From a virus, in IMG/VR virus record IMGVR_UViG_3300048091_000082, positions 1 to 36,463 of that record: a stretch of DNA of 36,463 nt, one strand, 5' to 3'. Of this stretch, positions 24,917 to 32,115 are shown one piece after another. Each line of letters starts with the position of its first letter. Positions within the stretch are counted from its first letter, which is position 1. Both the position numbers and the translations under genes were made by a program. The notes under the pieces were generated by a model. That model had not been told where the DNA came from and did not search any database. It saw only the letters and a program-made list of their open reading frames with translations.

Positions 24917-25061
24917 GCTGTGACCTTGCGAATATCGGGATCTGGCTCGTAGCTAAACCCCCCGGGGGTAGTTTTCGTTGTCCATAAAAGTTCGGCTAGA
25001 CAGACGGTTTCCACCGCCCACCGCCGTGACTTTCGACCCGCCCCGGCCGGTGGGGGGGGGC
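24917..25061. other. Gene-free stretch between HNH and terS; candidate cos region
   Basis: These 145 bases hold no frame. They contain a C6G5 block (24958-24968, with the 10-bp palindrome CCCCCGGGGG), a nine-G run (25052-25060) straight after the HNH stop, and GCCGGCGCCGGC just inside the HNH end. HNH endonuclease, cos and terS lie together in many cos phages, so this is the best place for a terminase cut site, but the exact nicks cannot be seen. Confidence 0.35.
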
Positions 25062-25415
25062 TCACCGCCGGCGCCGGCGGCCCCGCTTGGCCTCGGCGAG
25101 GCTCTTCGCCTCGTGGCAGTCGTCGCAGAGGGCCTGTTCGTTGGTCTCGTCATCAAGACCACCTTCCGCCAGCGGGATTACGTGGTCGCGCTGGGTCACG
25201 GTCTTTGCCCGACCCTCGGCCCGGCAGATGACGCACAGGGGCTGGCGGGCGAACAGCTTTGCGCGCATCGCCTGCAGCCGCCGTCCGGTGATCCGCTTGA
25301 CTGGCGTGACCTTGACCCATGCAGCCCTGGGATGAGCGCTGCAACGGCCGGAGCCATCCGATACCAGCGCCCTGCAGCCCAGGTGACTGCACGGCCTTGG
25401 TGCGGCTCTAGGCAT
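25062..25415 (-). CDS. HNH endonuclease next to terminase
   Basis: The 117-residue protein has a Cys/His-rich front (CSHLGCRALVSDGSGRC) and a classical HNH core: CVICRAEGR, then RDHVIPLAEGGLDDETN and LCDDCHEAKSLAEAK, supplying the metal-binding cysteines and the DH/N/H catalytic set. The start is ATG 25415, with GGAGTAAG upstream; longer frames would include palindrome copy C. HNH proteins beside terminase genes are known to be needed for cos cleavage in HK97-type phages. It is the first gene of the late operon after the terminator stack. Confidence 0.93.
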   Translation of the reverse strand: MPRAAPRPCSHLGCRALVSDGSGRCSAHPRAAWVKVTPVKRITGRRLQAMRAKLFARQPLCVICRAEGRAKTVTQRDHVIPLAEGGLDDETNEQALCDDCHEAKSLAEAKRGRRRRR

Positions 25416-25429
25416 GATGCTTACTCCAA

Positions 25430-25445
25430 GTGCAGACGTGTGCAC
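25430..25445. repeat. Dispersed palindrome, copy C
   Basis: GTGCAGACGTGTGCAC has one mismatch to the perfect palindrome. Read on the minus strand it is GTGCACACGTCTGCAC, identical to copy D. It lies 15 bases upstream of the HNH start in the early/late boundary, where a bound protein could influence late transcription. Confidence 0.85.
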
Positions 25446-25531
25446 TGCGTGGGGCCACAACTCGCGGCCAATCACCGTCCAGCAAAAGCTTGAGGTGGGC
25501 GCGTTGTCGGACTACCATGGGCACGTCGAAT

Positions 25532-25553
25532 AAAAAAACCCGGGCATGCCGGG
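25532..25553 (-). terminator. Minus-strand terminator T1 of the early/late boundary
   Basis: On the minus strand CCCGG-CATGC-CCGGG is followed by seven T. It is the last of three terminators before the late operon. The rest of the gene-free stretch 25446-25801 holds T2, T3 and a further small hairpin (CCGCTTCAAAAGCGG, about 25577-25592); no convincing gene or promoter was found in it. Confidence 0.8.
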
Positions 25554-25629
25554 CAAACGAACGAAGATCGTTGTATCCACCGCTTTTGAAGCGGGTCGAG
25601 ACAGGATCACCACCTTTCGTCGTTGAGAA

Positions 25630-25658
25630 TAAAAACGCCGGGGCCGGAAGCCGCCGGC
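25630..25658 (-). terminator. Minus-strand terminator T2
   Basis: GCCGG (25637-25641) and CCGGC (25654-25658), with an inner CGG/CCG stem, are followed on the minus strand by GTTTTTATT. It is somewhat less regular than T1 and T3 because of an internal bulge. Confidence 0.65.
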
Positions 25659-25690
25659 AAAGGGCTGCGATCGCAACCCGAGGAGACAAA

Positions 25691-25724
25691 CGAAAAACCC
25701 CGCGTGGTCTGCACCAGGCGGGGT
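25691..25724 (-). terminator. Minus-strand terminator T3
   Basis: ACCCCGC/GCGGGGT (25697-25703 with 25718-25724) encloses a second stem TGGT/ACCA, and on the minus strand five T follow. It should stop most transcription that leaves the early operon unless the polymerase has been modified. Confidence 0.85.
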
Positions 25725-25801
25725 CGTGGAAGCTGCGATCTATGCTTTGGACGCAATTGCTTCGAGAATGGCGAAAATGTACCCTAGCTGGGACACATGC
25801 G

Positions 25802-26794
25802 TCAACAAGTTTCTTGAACAGGCCACACCACGCCCTGTTCGGCCAGGTACGGCGCCAAGCGTTCAATCGCCTTTTCCTCCAGCTGGCGGACGTGATTCTT
25901 CATCTTGTGCCCCGCACGCAGGTAAGTCTTGTAGCTGCCGCCGAACTGCGCCTCCAGATCGCGTGCGCTGATGTCGATCTTCTTATGGTTCGCGAACATA
26001 CGCCCGAGCATGCAGCAGATGGCGAACAGCTTCAGACGCGGGAACATCGGGGCAAACCACTGAGCGAGGCCGTCGATGGCCTCGATGCGCTCGGCTGAGA
26101 AAGCAAAGCGCCGCCGTGGCTCGCCGTCCTTCCCGCCAGCGCGCGGGCCGTTCTCCATCAATGCCGAGGAGGACAGCCGGTCAATCGCAATCTGCGCCTC
26201 GCGCGCCTTCGCTTCCGCCCTCGCCAGCTCGCCGCCAACGTCGCGCACGGCATCGCGCGCCGCGTGGTACTGCTGCTGCACCGATTCCTCCAGGCCGGGC
26301 CCGGTGATCCGCTGCTTGGCCGCCAGGTAGTGATCCCGCGTCACATCCAGCGCGCCGCGCGCCTGCTGCATCTTCGTCGTCAGAGCCTCGACCTGCTTGC
26401 GCATACGGTCCAGCGCCGCGACTACCTGGCTCGATCCCGGCTCGTCATCAACGATGTCCTCGAAGTCGGTCTGGCCGTACTTGGCCAGCAGAACCCAGCG
26501 CTCCGGCCCGGGCAACCGGGTAGCCACAGCCTGCGTGATCAACGCGCACTGGGCGCGCACATCGTTCATGTCCAGGCCTTCGAAGTTGACCCGGCCCGAA
26601 GGCTCGCCGCGCAGCTGGTCGAGCCAGTGGCGCTGCTCCGTGCTCAGCTTGATCGACTCCATCGAGCGCATCAGCGCCTTCCGGAACGGCGCGTCTTGCC
26701 GGGCCGGCTGCGCCATCACCAGGAACGCCACGTGCACCGCCTGGCCGGCGTCTTGAAAGATCGGTTCTACCACCTGCTGCACTACTCCCATCAT
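25802..26794 (-). CDS. Last gene of the early operon; unknown, candidate antiterminator
   Basis: The 330-residue protein is not recognised. It has an alanine-rich front, a long central coiled-coil-like part (about 150-225, MRKQVEALTTKMQQARGALD and ARAEAKAREAQIAIDRL) and a C-terminal helical region rich in basic residues (DLEAQFGGSYKTYLRAGHKM) that could bind nucleic acid. I choose ATG 26794, which has AAAGGGACGAG before it; the frame further upstream overlaps another gene. It lies between early genes and three stacked terminators, where lambdoid phages encode Q-type antiterminators; this role is an inference from place alone. Confidence 0.7.
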   Translation of the reverse strand: MMGVVQQVVEPIFQDAGQAVHVAFLVMAQPARQDAPFRKALMRSMESIKLSTEQRHWLDQLRGEPSGRVNFEGLDMNDVRAQCALITQAVATRLPGPERWVLLAKYGQTDFEDIVDDEPGSSQVVAALDRMRKQVEALTTKMQQARGALDVTRDHYLAAKQRITGPGLEESVQQQYHAARDAVRDVGGELARAEAKAREAQIAIDRLSSSALMENGPRAGGKDGEPRRRFAFSAERIEAIDGLAQWFAPMFPRLKLFAICCMLGRMFANHKKIDISARDLEAQFGGSYKTYLRAGHKMKNHVRQLEEKAIERLAPYLAEQGVVWPVQETC

Positions 26795-26838
26795 CTCGTC
26801 CCTTTCAGAGTTCCCGCCGCTCTTTGGCGGCAAATTTG

Positions 26839-27093
26839 TTATCGCTCTTCCTGCCCGCCTGCACCTGGTCCGTTTGCCACGAACGGGATGCCGCGCGCGT
26901 CCCACTGGATCCGGGTCCGCTCGGGGCTGGGTGTGCCGACCACCTGCCCGTTCTCGCTGGCGCAGAACGTCGGCTCGCCGCGCATCGCCTTCCTGATCTG
27001 CCCATCGATCGACACCTGACCAAATACCTTCCGCAGCTCGTCGATCCATGCAGCCGTGATCGGCATCTGCTCCCGCATGCTTCCTTTCGCCAC
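26839..27093 (-). CDS. Small conserved-looking phage protein, function unknown
   Basis: The 84-residue protein has a helical front (MPITAAWIDELRKVFGQVSIDGQI) and a back half with VVGTPSPERTRIQWDARGIPFVANG, suggesting a small folded domain. Start choice: GTG 27093 has GGGGAGGGG five bases away; ATG 27078 (MREQM) is preceded by AAAGGA and is an equal alternative. It lies just after the origin candidate. A small GC-rich hairpin (around 26822) fills the gap to the next gene. Confidence 0.65.
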   Translation of the reverse strand: MAKGSMREQMPITAAWIDELRKVFGQVSIDGQIRKAMRGEPTFCASENGQVVGTPSPERTRIQWDARGIPFVANGPGAGGQEER

Positions 27094-27109
27094 CGCCCCT
27101 CCCCGCTTT

Positions 27110-27391
27110 GCCTAGAATTGTTTCTCTTGTGCAAACCCTCAACACCCCCAACATACCCTCAACACATCTAACCTTTTGTTTTCATTATCTTTATTGACAG
27201 TATTGAGACTATTGAGGGTTAAATTGAAATCGAACCGAATTGATTTCTCCGCTCCCTTCTCTTGGCTGCCTTTGCTTTGCGCTTCCGCGTGCGCGTGGAG
27301 CCTCAAAAAACCACCAACACCCTCAACACCGTCAACATTCCCTTTATGTTCAGATACTTACGCTTGTTGACACTTGCCCACATGTGGACGG
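27110..27391. other. Candidate replication origin with 9-bp iterons
   Basis: The gene-free stretch between the primase-helicase and the small downstream gene holds 9-bp repeats of type CCCTCAACA: plus orientation at 27136, 27145, 27156, 27311, 27320 and 27329; inverted (TGTTGAGGG type) at 27192, 27201, 27210 and 27365. Several are tandem without gap. Between the clusters is an AT-rich stretch (about 27160-27235) that could melt. The layout (two iteron blocks around an AT-rich core, beside a primase-helicase) fits a phage origin. Confidence 0.6.
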
Positions 27392-30130
27392 TTAACCCTC
27401 CATACCCGCGCCCCCGCGATGCCGGTATGCCCGCAACTCGGTCTCGAACACCGAGCTGGCGGCTTCGGCCCACTCGCGCAGGCTCTTGCCGGGCGGGTGC
27501 TCGCCCACCAGGAACACGAGCCGCTGCTTCACCTTTTCCCCGTACTCGTACAGGATGGGTTTCTTGTGCAGCGTCGCGCCGGCATATCGCTCGACGGTTG
27601 GGCTGAACAAGGTCAGCGAGGTGTACTTCGATTCGCCCGATCGGTTGCACCACACTTGGAAGGCGTCGTACAGCTGCTGCACGCCGCAGGTGATGAACGG
27701 CAGCGGCAGCAGGCCCTTCGACCAATCGCGGTAGAAGCGCTCAGCCGGCGCCAGGCTCTTTTCAATGAGGTTGTCCTTCGCCTCGTTGTACAGGGGCTTG
27801 GTGTGCTCGTTGAAGTCGCCCATGTCCAGTTCGTGCATGAGGAAGTGATAGAAGGCCTCGATGCCGCCAGCCTTGATCTCGTCAGCCACGCCGATGTAGA
27901 ACTCGCGGGTCAGTGCCGGCGGCGTCCACACCACCAGGTAGCGCCGGTCCGTCTTGTCCAGGGCGAGCGGTTGCAGTTCGTTGGACAGGAACACGAAGTT
28001 CATCTGGTTCGCTTCGCTGTGCTCGGGCAGGCCCTTCGGGTTGACGATGACCGTGTCGCCCGATACCAGGTACTTGAGCTTGCCCTTCATCTGCTTGAGC
28101 TCGGCCCGCGTGACCACCTCGTCGGCCACCATGAACAGCTTCATGGATGCCCAGTCGTTGAAGTTCGACTCCAGCTGGGCATTGCCGATCACGTAGCCGT
28201 ACTCGCCGTAGATGGCCTTGACCACCTTCTCGAAGAAGAAGTTTTTGCCCGATCCCTCGTCGCCGTGCATGATGATCGAGGTCTCCATCTTCGCGCCCGG
28301 GTTGCGCAGCGGGTAGGCGAGCCAGCGCAGGATCCACGTCTCAAGGTCGGCGTTGCCATCGCACAGGTGGTACAGCAGCACGCGGATCTGCATGCAGTTG
28401 CCCTTCTTGGGCTTCATCTTCCAGCCGCTGAACAGGTTGACCGTCGCGGTCGGGCCGCTCTCGGCCGGGCTGGGCGTCTCCGTCGGGTCGAACACGATGT
28501 TCTTCTTGAGCACCCACTTTCGCGAATCACCGGACCAGAACTTCATCACGTCGTTGTTCGCCACGATCATGCGCATGGCCGATATCTTCATCAGCATGCG
28601 CTGCCGGCGGTCCCACACCAGGTCTTCGCCGTAGATCAGGACAAAGTTGTCGAGCGTGTCTCCGACGGCGTCCCAGTGCGCCTGCCCGTATTCCTTTTTC
28701 GGCTTTTCCTTCTTGCGCGACTCGTCCGGCGCGCCCCCCTCCCCCGGCGCGGAGCGGACGCCGGTCGTTTCCGACTTCGCCATCGAGCCTGCACCTTCGT
28801 ATGCGCCGACGTTCGACTGCGCGTCGAACTGCTTGGCGAGTTCCACCGGCAGCTCGTCTGTCGCGCTCGCGCGCGGCTGCTCCGCACCAGGGGGCGGGGG
28901 GGATTCCGCTGTTGGCTTGGGGCCGGGGGCAGCTGCCTGCGGCTCTGGCCCCGCCTCCGCTGGAGAGGGTGCGGGAGAACCGGTTTTGCGCTGCTCCGCA
29001 GCGAGGATGGCAAACCCGATCTGCGCCGCCACTTTCTCGAGCCCCTCCTCGACATGGAGGTCGTTGAAGTCGGTCAGCTTGCGCCCGGCGCGGTCGGCGA
29101 ACAGCGGCTTTACAACGGACGCGTTGCCCACGGCCTTTGCCGCAGCGTGGCAGCTGGCCACGCCGGCGTTCTTGTACGTGTACTGGCGCACCAGGCGGCC
29201 CCGGCGCATGTCGGCCTCGATGTACTCGATTCCCTGCGGGTCCACGCGCCACCACGCGGTTACCTCGACCGCTTCATCATCGTCAGCGACAACGCGATGG
29301 GTGACGCCGTCGATCGGCACCGAGGCGGAGACCTTGAATTCCTCGCGCAAGCGCTCGGTGAATCGTTGCGTCAACAGGTAATCGTCGTCCGAGAGAAAAA
29401 GCAGATGTGCCTCGGGGTGATCGCGCCGCAGCGACTTGGCCACGTTCATGATGTTGCCCGCGTTGAGCGCAACTGCGGCCGGCAAATCGTAGCCAGGGGC
29501 GACACTGAACCGCGCACTGGCGCACGTCGCGTAGCCCTCGCCCACCGCAATGATCGGCGCCCCGGCCGGCGTGCCCAGGACGTGCATGACGCCGATCGCG
29601 TCCATGTCCTGGTTCAGCTTCTTCCCGCCCTCGGGGTCGATCTTCTGCAAGCCCATCAAGCGCCCATCGCGCACCAGCGGGATCAGCAGCAGGCCAGCGG
29701 GGCTAACGCGCACGCCCTCGGCCGGCACCTGCTTGCGCACCAGGTACGGGTGACCACCGGCGTCGTCCGAGCCCTTCGACCACTGATCGCGCGCCCGGCC
29801 AGCCGCCAGCCGGATCGCGGTGTCGCGCTTTTCCTGCTCGGCCTTCTCGGTCGCGCGCTGTTGGCGAGCGTACTCGGCCAGGTCTTCTTCGGACATTTCC
29901 TCCATGTCCACCGTGACCGGAACCGTGTTGCGGTTTTCGCCCTGGAAGAAACCAAACGCGCCAGTAACGACCGTGCGGCCCGACTTCAGCTTCATTTCGC
30001 GGAGGATGTACCACGCCTTCTTTTGAGGGCCAAAGCGCTTGTATTTGCCGTCGAGGATCGGGTGATTCGGCGGCAGCTGGGGCATATCGTAAGCGACCAT
30101 CTGTGCTACTACTTGACCAACGTCGCTCAT
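27392..30130 (-). CDS. TOPRIM primase / SF3-type helicase (DUF5906-like)
   Basis: The 912-residue protein should start and unwind phage replication. The front half has a TOPRIM fold (IIAVGEGYATCASARFS, 193-209, and LLFLSDDDYLL, 243-253). A disordered Pro-rich linker covers about 385-420. The C-terminal half is a hexameric-helicase-like ATPase: Walker A GDEGSGKN (623-630), Walker B LFMVADEV with Asp670/Glu671, and a polar/arginine motif KTDRRYLVV (Arg729/730). It lies beside the iteron region and is coupled by ATGA to the gene upstream. A truncated copy of its helicase domain lies at 35346. Confidence 0.93.
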   Translation of the reverse strand: MSDVGQVVAQMVAYDMPQLPPNHPILDGKYKRFGPQKKAWYILREMKLKSGRTVVTGAFGFFQGENRNTVPVTVDMEEMSEEDLAEYARQQRATEKAEQEKRDTAIRLAAGRARDQWSKGSDDAGGHPYLVRKQVPAEGVRVSPAGLLLIPLVRDGRLMGLQKIDPEGGKKLNQDMDAIGVMHVLGTPAGAPIIAVGEGYATCASARFSVAPGYDLPAAVALNAGNIMNVAKSLRRDHPEAHLLFLSDDDYLLTQRFTERLREEFKVSASVPIDGVTHRVVADDDEAVEVTAWWRVDPQGIEYIEADMRRGRLVRQYTYKNAGVASCHAAAKAVGNASVVKPLFADRAGRKLTDFNDLHVEEGLEKVAAQIGFAILAAEQRKTGSPAPSPAEAGPEPQAAAPGPKPTAESPPPPGAEQPRASATDELPVELAKQFDAQSNVGAYEGAGSMAKSETTGVRSAPGEGGAPDESRKKEKPKKEYGQAHWDAVGDTLDNFVLIYGEDLVWDRRQRMLMKISAMRMIVANNDVMKFWSGDSRKWVLKKNIVFDPTETPSPAESGPTATVNLFSGWKMKPKKGNCMQIRVLLYHLCDGNADLETWILRWLAYPLRNPGAKMETSIIMHGDEGSGKNFFFEKVVKAIYGEYGYVIGNAQLESNFNDWASMKLFMVADEVVTRAELKQMKGKLKYLVSGDTVIVNPKGLPEHSEANQMNFVFLSNELQPLALDKTDRRYLVVWTPPALTREFYIGVADEIKAGGIEAFYHFLMHELDMGDFNEHTKPLYNEAKDNLIEKSLAPAERFYRDWSKGLLPLPFITCGVQQLYDAFQVWCNRSGESKYTSLTLFSPTVERYAGATLHKKPILYEYGEKVKQRLVFLVGEHPPGKSLREWAEAASSVFETELRAYRHRGGAGMEG

Positions 30131-30558
30131 CCGTTTTTCACCCGAAAGCTGGTTTGGAACGCCGTTCTTTGACCCGCCTGCAGGGACGGAATGCCGCGAT
30201 AGTCGAAGGCCCCCTCGCGGATCACGGGCAGGCCAGGACGATACTTGGCCGACAGCGGGCGCATTGGCGGAACGTAGGTGGCCGGCGTGATGACCAGCTC
30301 AGCAACCGGGTCCGCGGCGCCAATGAATGCCTTGCCACGGCCAGTAATGGCCAGGTCAGCGCCGCGCTTGATGATCAAGCCGCGCAGCAGCAGCGGGGCG
30401 ATGACTTGCCGGTCGAATATGCCCAGCGCTTCCTTCCACGCGACCGCGACGGTCCATTCCTTGGCGGCCATGCAGCCGCCGTAGCCGTGCAGCTGCTGCA
30501 GGGCAAAGTAGGCGCGGCTGTCGGAGCGCGGCCCCTTGCGAGTGGCATGGGTACTCAT
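30127..30558 (-). CDS. Early phage protein of unknown function
   Basis: The 143-residue basic protein has a helical front (SRAYFALQQLHGYGGCMAAKEW), a winged-helix-like middle (FDRQVIAPLLLRGLIIKRGADLAITGRGKAFI) and an extended end that carries RPGLPVIREGAFDYRGIPS. The middle part has the spacing of a small DNA-binding wHTH (helix, turn, helix, then a beta wing), but no family is recognised. It is joined by ATGA overlaps to the YmfL-like gene before it and the primase after it, so it is probably a replication accessory or regulator. Confidence 0.75.
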   Translation of the reverse strand: MSTHATRKGPRSDSRAYFALQQLHGYGGCMAAKEWTVAVAWKEALGIFDRQVIAPLLLRGLIIKRGADLAITGRGKAFIGAADPVAELVITPATYVPPMRPLSAKYRPGLPVIREGAFDYRGIPSLQAGQRTAFQTSFRVKNG

Positions 30559-31022
30559 GCTTCGTCCCGCCGCGGTTGTGGGGTGTAGATGCGGCGCACC
30601 AGCGCGTGCAGCTCGGCCATCACCCGGTGGACGCGCGCCTCGTCGCTATCAAGACGGGCTTGCTCGCGCTCGTCGATGACGCCGTCCGCCGTCGTCTCCT
30701 TGACGGTGCCAAAGTAGCGCCCGAGCTCGACGTGCAGCTGCTGCGCCTTCGTCCACATTTCTTCGTTGCTGTCGCTCAGGTCGTCCGGCAGTTTGACGAA
30801 CACACCGCCGCTGTCGGTCGCGATCGCTTCGGCGAGGCAGGTGGTGCCCGAAAATTTTTGCATCTGGCGTTCGGTCTCGCCCAGCAAGCCCTGCCCCTTG
30901 CGTTCGTAGATGCGGTTCTCCAGTGCGTCTCGGGTCATGCCGAGTGCCGCTGCCATCGCGTCCCAGCCGCCAGGGTACGCCTTGATCATCGAGAGAAAAC
31001 ATTGCCTCAAATTCACAAACAT
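30555..31022 (-). CDS. YmfL-like (CII-position) regulatory protein
   Basis: The 155-residue protein starts with a helix-turn-helix of the YmfL kind (MIKAYPGGWDAMAAALGMTR, DALENRIYERKG at about 12-43), followed by a helical tail that includes ARVHRVMAELHALVRRIY. It occupies the place of lambda cII in the early operon, after the cro-like gene and before replication genes, so it is probably a transcription regulator. The start has AAAAGGGG immediately before the ATG, which is tight; the internal Met12 is an alternative. An operator-like half-site lies upstream at 31031. Confidence 0.82.
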   Translation of the reverse strand: MFVNLRQCFLSMIKAYPGGWDAMAAALGMTRDALENRIYERKGQGLLGETERQMQKFSGTTCLAEAIATDSGGVFVKLPDDLSDSNEEMWTKAQQLHVELGRYFGTVKETTADGVIDEREQARLDSDEARVHRVMAELHALVRRIYTPQPRRDEA

Positions 31023-31030
31023 CCCCTTTT

Positions 31031-31046
31031 GTTGTGGTTTAGTAAT
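31031..31046. promoter_or_regulatory. Weak operator-like site before the YmfL-like gene
   Basis: GTTGTGGTTTAGTAAT matches 12 of 16 bases of the operator ATTACCGTTTAGTAAT, with one half-site intact. It lies in the gap between the cro-like gene and the regulator and could be a secondary repressor site. Confidence 0.4.
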
Positions 31047-31087
31047 TTTTTTATTGCAACTACACTGCTGTGGAACTTTGGCGACAA

Positions 31088-31327
31088 CTAGGATTGGCGA
31101 TCTGCAGGAATGGAGCGCAGGTACGCCCAGTTCAAGTCCGGCCGCAGGTCCTCACAGCAAACCTTCGCGCCGGAATGGCAGTCGATTGCCATGCACAATT
31201 CAGCACTCAAGCGTTGCTTAATGCTGATTGCCTTGCGCAGGTAGCCCTCAGTCGTGTTACACGCACCTGCGAACGTGCTCCGCTCAGGCTTTGAAAGGCT
31301 GTTCAGGTAGTCGAGTAATTTTTCCAT
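31088..31327 (-). CDS. Cro/YdaS-like repressor
   Basis: The 79-residue protein is of the YdaS/Cro-like type: LLDYLNSLSKPERSTFAGAC, then a helix-turn-helix region (TTEGYLRKAISIKQRLSAEL) and the characteristic end PDLNWAYLRSI. It is transcribed away from the cI-like gene and should compete for the same operators. The ATG at 31327 lies only six bases after the -10 box of its promoter, so its message is probably leaderless. Start of the early operon. Confidence 0.88.
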   Translation of the reverse strand: MEKLLDYLNSLSKPERSTFAGACNTTEGYLRKAISIKQRLSAELCMAIDCHSGAKVCCEDLRPDLNWAYLRSIPADRQS

Positions 31328-31333
31328 GCGGCC

Positions 31334-31362
31334 ATATTACTAAACGGTAATGGCAGCGTCAA
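31334..31362 (-). promoter_or_regulatory. Early promoter (PR-like)
   Basis: On the minus strand TTGACG (31362-31357), a 17-bp spacer and TAATAT (31339-31334) form a near-consensus sigma-70 promoter. Operator O1 overlaps the -10 box and spacer. The transcript start falls at about the A of the cro-like ATG. Confidence 0.85.
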
Positions 31363-31391
31363 CACTGTTTGGTGATTTACTTGAAAGTAAT
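31336..31391. promoter_or_regulatory. Switch-region operators O1-O3
   Basis: Three 16-bp sites of the form ATTAC-N6-GTAAT lie between the divergent repressor genes. O1 is ATTACTAAACGGTAAT (31336-31351), O2 is AACACTGTTTGGTGAT (31361-31376), and O3 is TTTACTTGAAAGTAAT (31376-31391). O1 and O2 are 25 bp apart centre to centre. O1 overlaps the early -10 box. O2 overlaps the -35 box. They should bind the CI-like and Cro-like proteins. Confidence 0.75.
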
Positions 31392-31410
31392 TACCGATGA
31401 CAATTCGCGA

Positions 31411-32097
31411 ATGACAATCCAAGACATTCGTCGGGCGCGACTGGCGCAATTGATCCGAGAGCGCTACGACGACTCTCAGGCGTCGTTTGTGTCACAGACC
31501 GGTGAGAACCAGAGTGAGGTGTCTGGCCTGCTCAAATCGAAATCGTTCGGGGAGAAGAAAGCTCGTAAGCTCGAGGAAAAATGCGGCCTTCCAACTGGAT
31601 GGCTGGATACATCGGACGAGCAACCTGATGTGCCGAAAGGCTTCCAGTCCGTCGCTGTCGCCGATACAAGCGATCAACGATATGTGGAAATTCCAAAGGT
31701 AATGCTGCGGCTGTCAGCGGGCATAACAGGATTTGAAACCGAACCGGAGAATTTCGACGGGTCAGCGCTGACAGTTCCCCGCCAGTGGATCGAGCGCAAA
31801 GGGTATGACCCGCGCCGGCTAGTAGCCATCAAGATCCGCGGCGAGAGTATGGAAACCACTCTGTACGAAGATGACGTCGTCGTCATCAATACAGCCGACA
31901 CGCGCCCGGTCGACGGCGAAGTATTCGCGGTCAACTACGAGGGCGAGGCAGTCGTGAAACGGCTAGTACGTGACGCGGGGTCTTGGTGGCTCGCGTCCGA
32001 TAACCCCGACCAGCGGAAATACCATCGGAAAATTTGCCGAGGGTCGTCATGCATAATCGTTGGTAAGCTCGTGCGCCGCGAGAGCGACCGTGCGTAG
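31411..32097 (+). CDS. CI-like S24 repressor (LexA-type self-cleaving)
   Basis: The 228-residue repressor keeps the prophage silent. The N-terminal DNA-binding domain covers about 1-65 (LIRERYDDSQASFVSQTGEN). The C-terminal peptidase domain has a presumed cleavage site Ala103-Gly104 (RLSAGITGF), nucleophile Ser146 (RGESMETT) and Lys183 (AVVKRL); the Ser-Lys distance of 37 is that of LexA. RecA-stimulated self-cleavage after DNA damage is expected, as for the family. I choose ATG 31411, which overlaps the stop of a five-codon leader frame at 31397; TTG 31369 is an unlikely longer start. Confidence 0.93.
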   Translation: MTIQDIRRARLAQLIRERYDDSQASFVSQTGENQSEVSGLLKSKSFGEKKARKLEEKCGLPTGWLDTSDEQPDVPKGFQSVAVADTSDQRYVEIPKVMLRLSAGITGFETEPENFDGSALTVPRQWIERKGYDPRRLVAIKIRGESMETTLYEDDVVVINTADTRPVDGEVFAVNYEGEAVVKRLVRDAGSWWLASDNPDQRKYHRKICRGSSCIIVGKLVRRESDRA

Positions 32098-32115
32098 TTC
32101 CCTCACGGGCTAAAC

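Noticed and set aside
25408-26098. Open frames on both strands across the terminator stack
   Set aside because: They run through three hairpin-T-run terminators and palindrome copy C, have unnatural composition and no plausible ribosome site.
26795-27154. N-terminal extension of the 330-residue early protein to 450 residues
   Set aside because: The extra part overlaps the 84-residue gene in another frame and is arginine-rich shadow sequence; ATG 26794 has a good ribosome site.
27374-30172. A 932-codon plus-strand frame opposite the primase-helicase
   Set aside because: It is the antisense shadow of a strongly supported gene with TOPRIM and Walker motifs; its own protein is low-complexity and without recognisable features.
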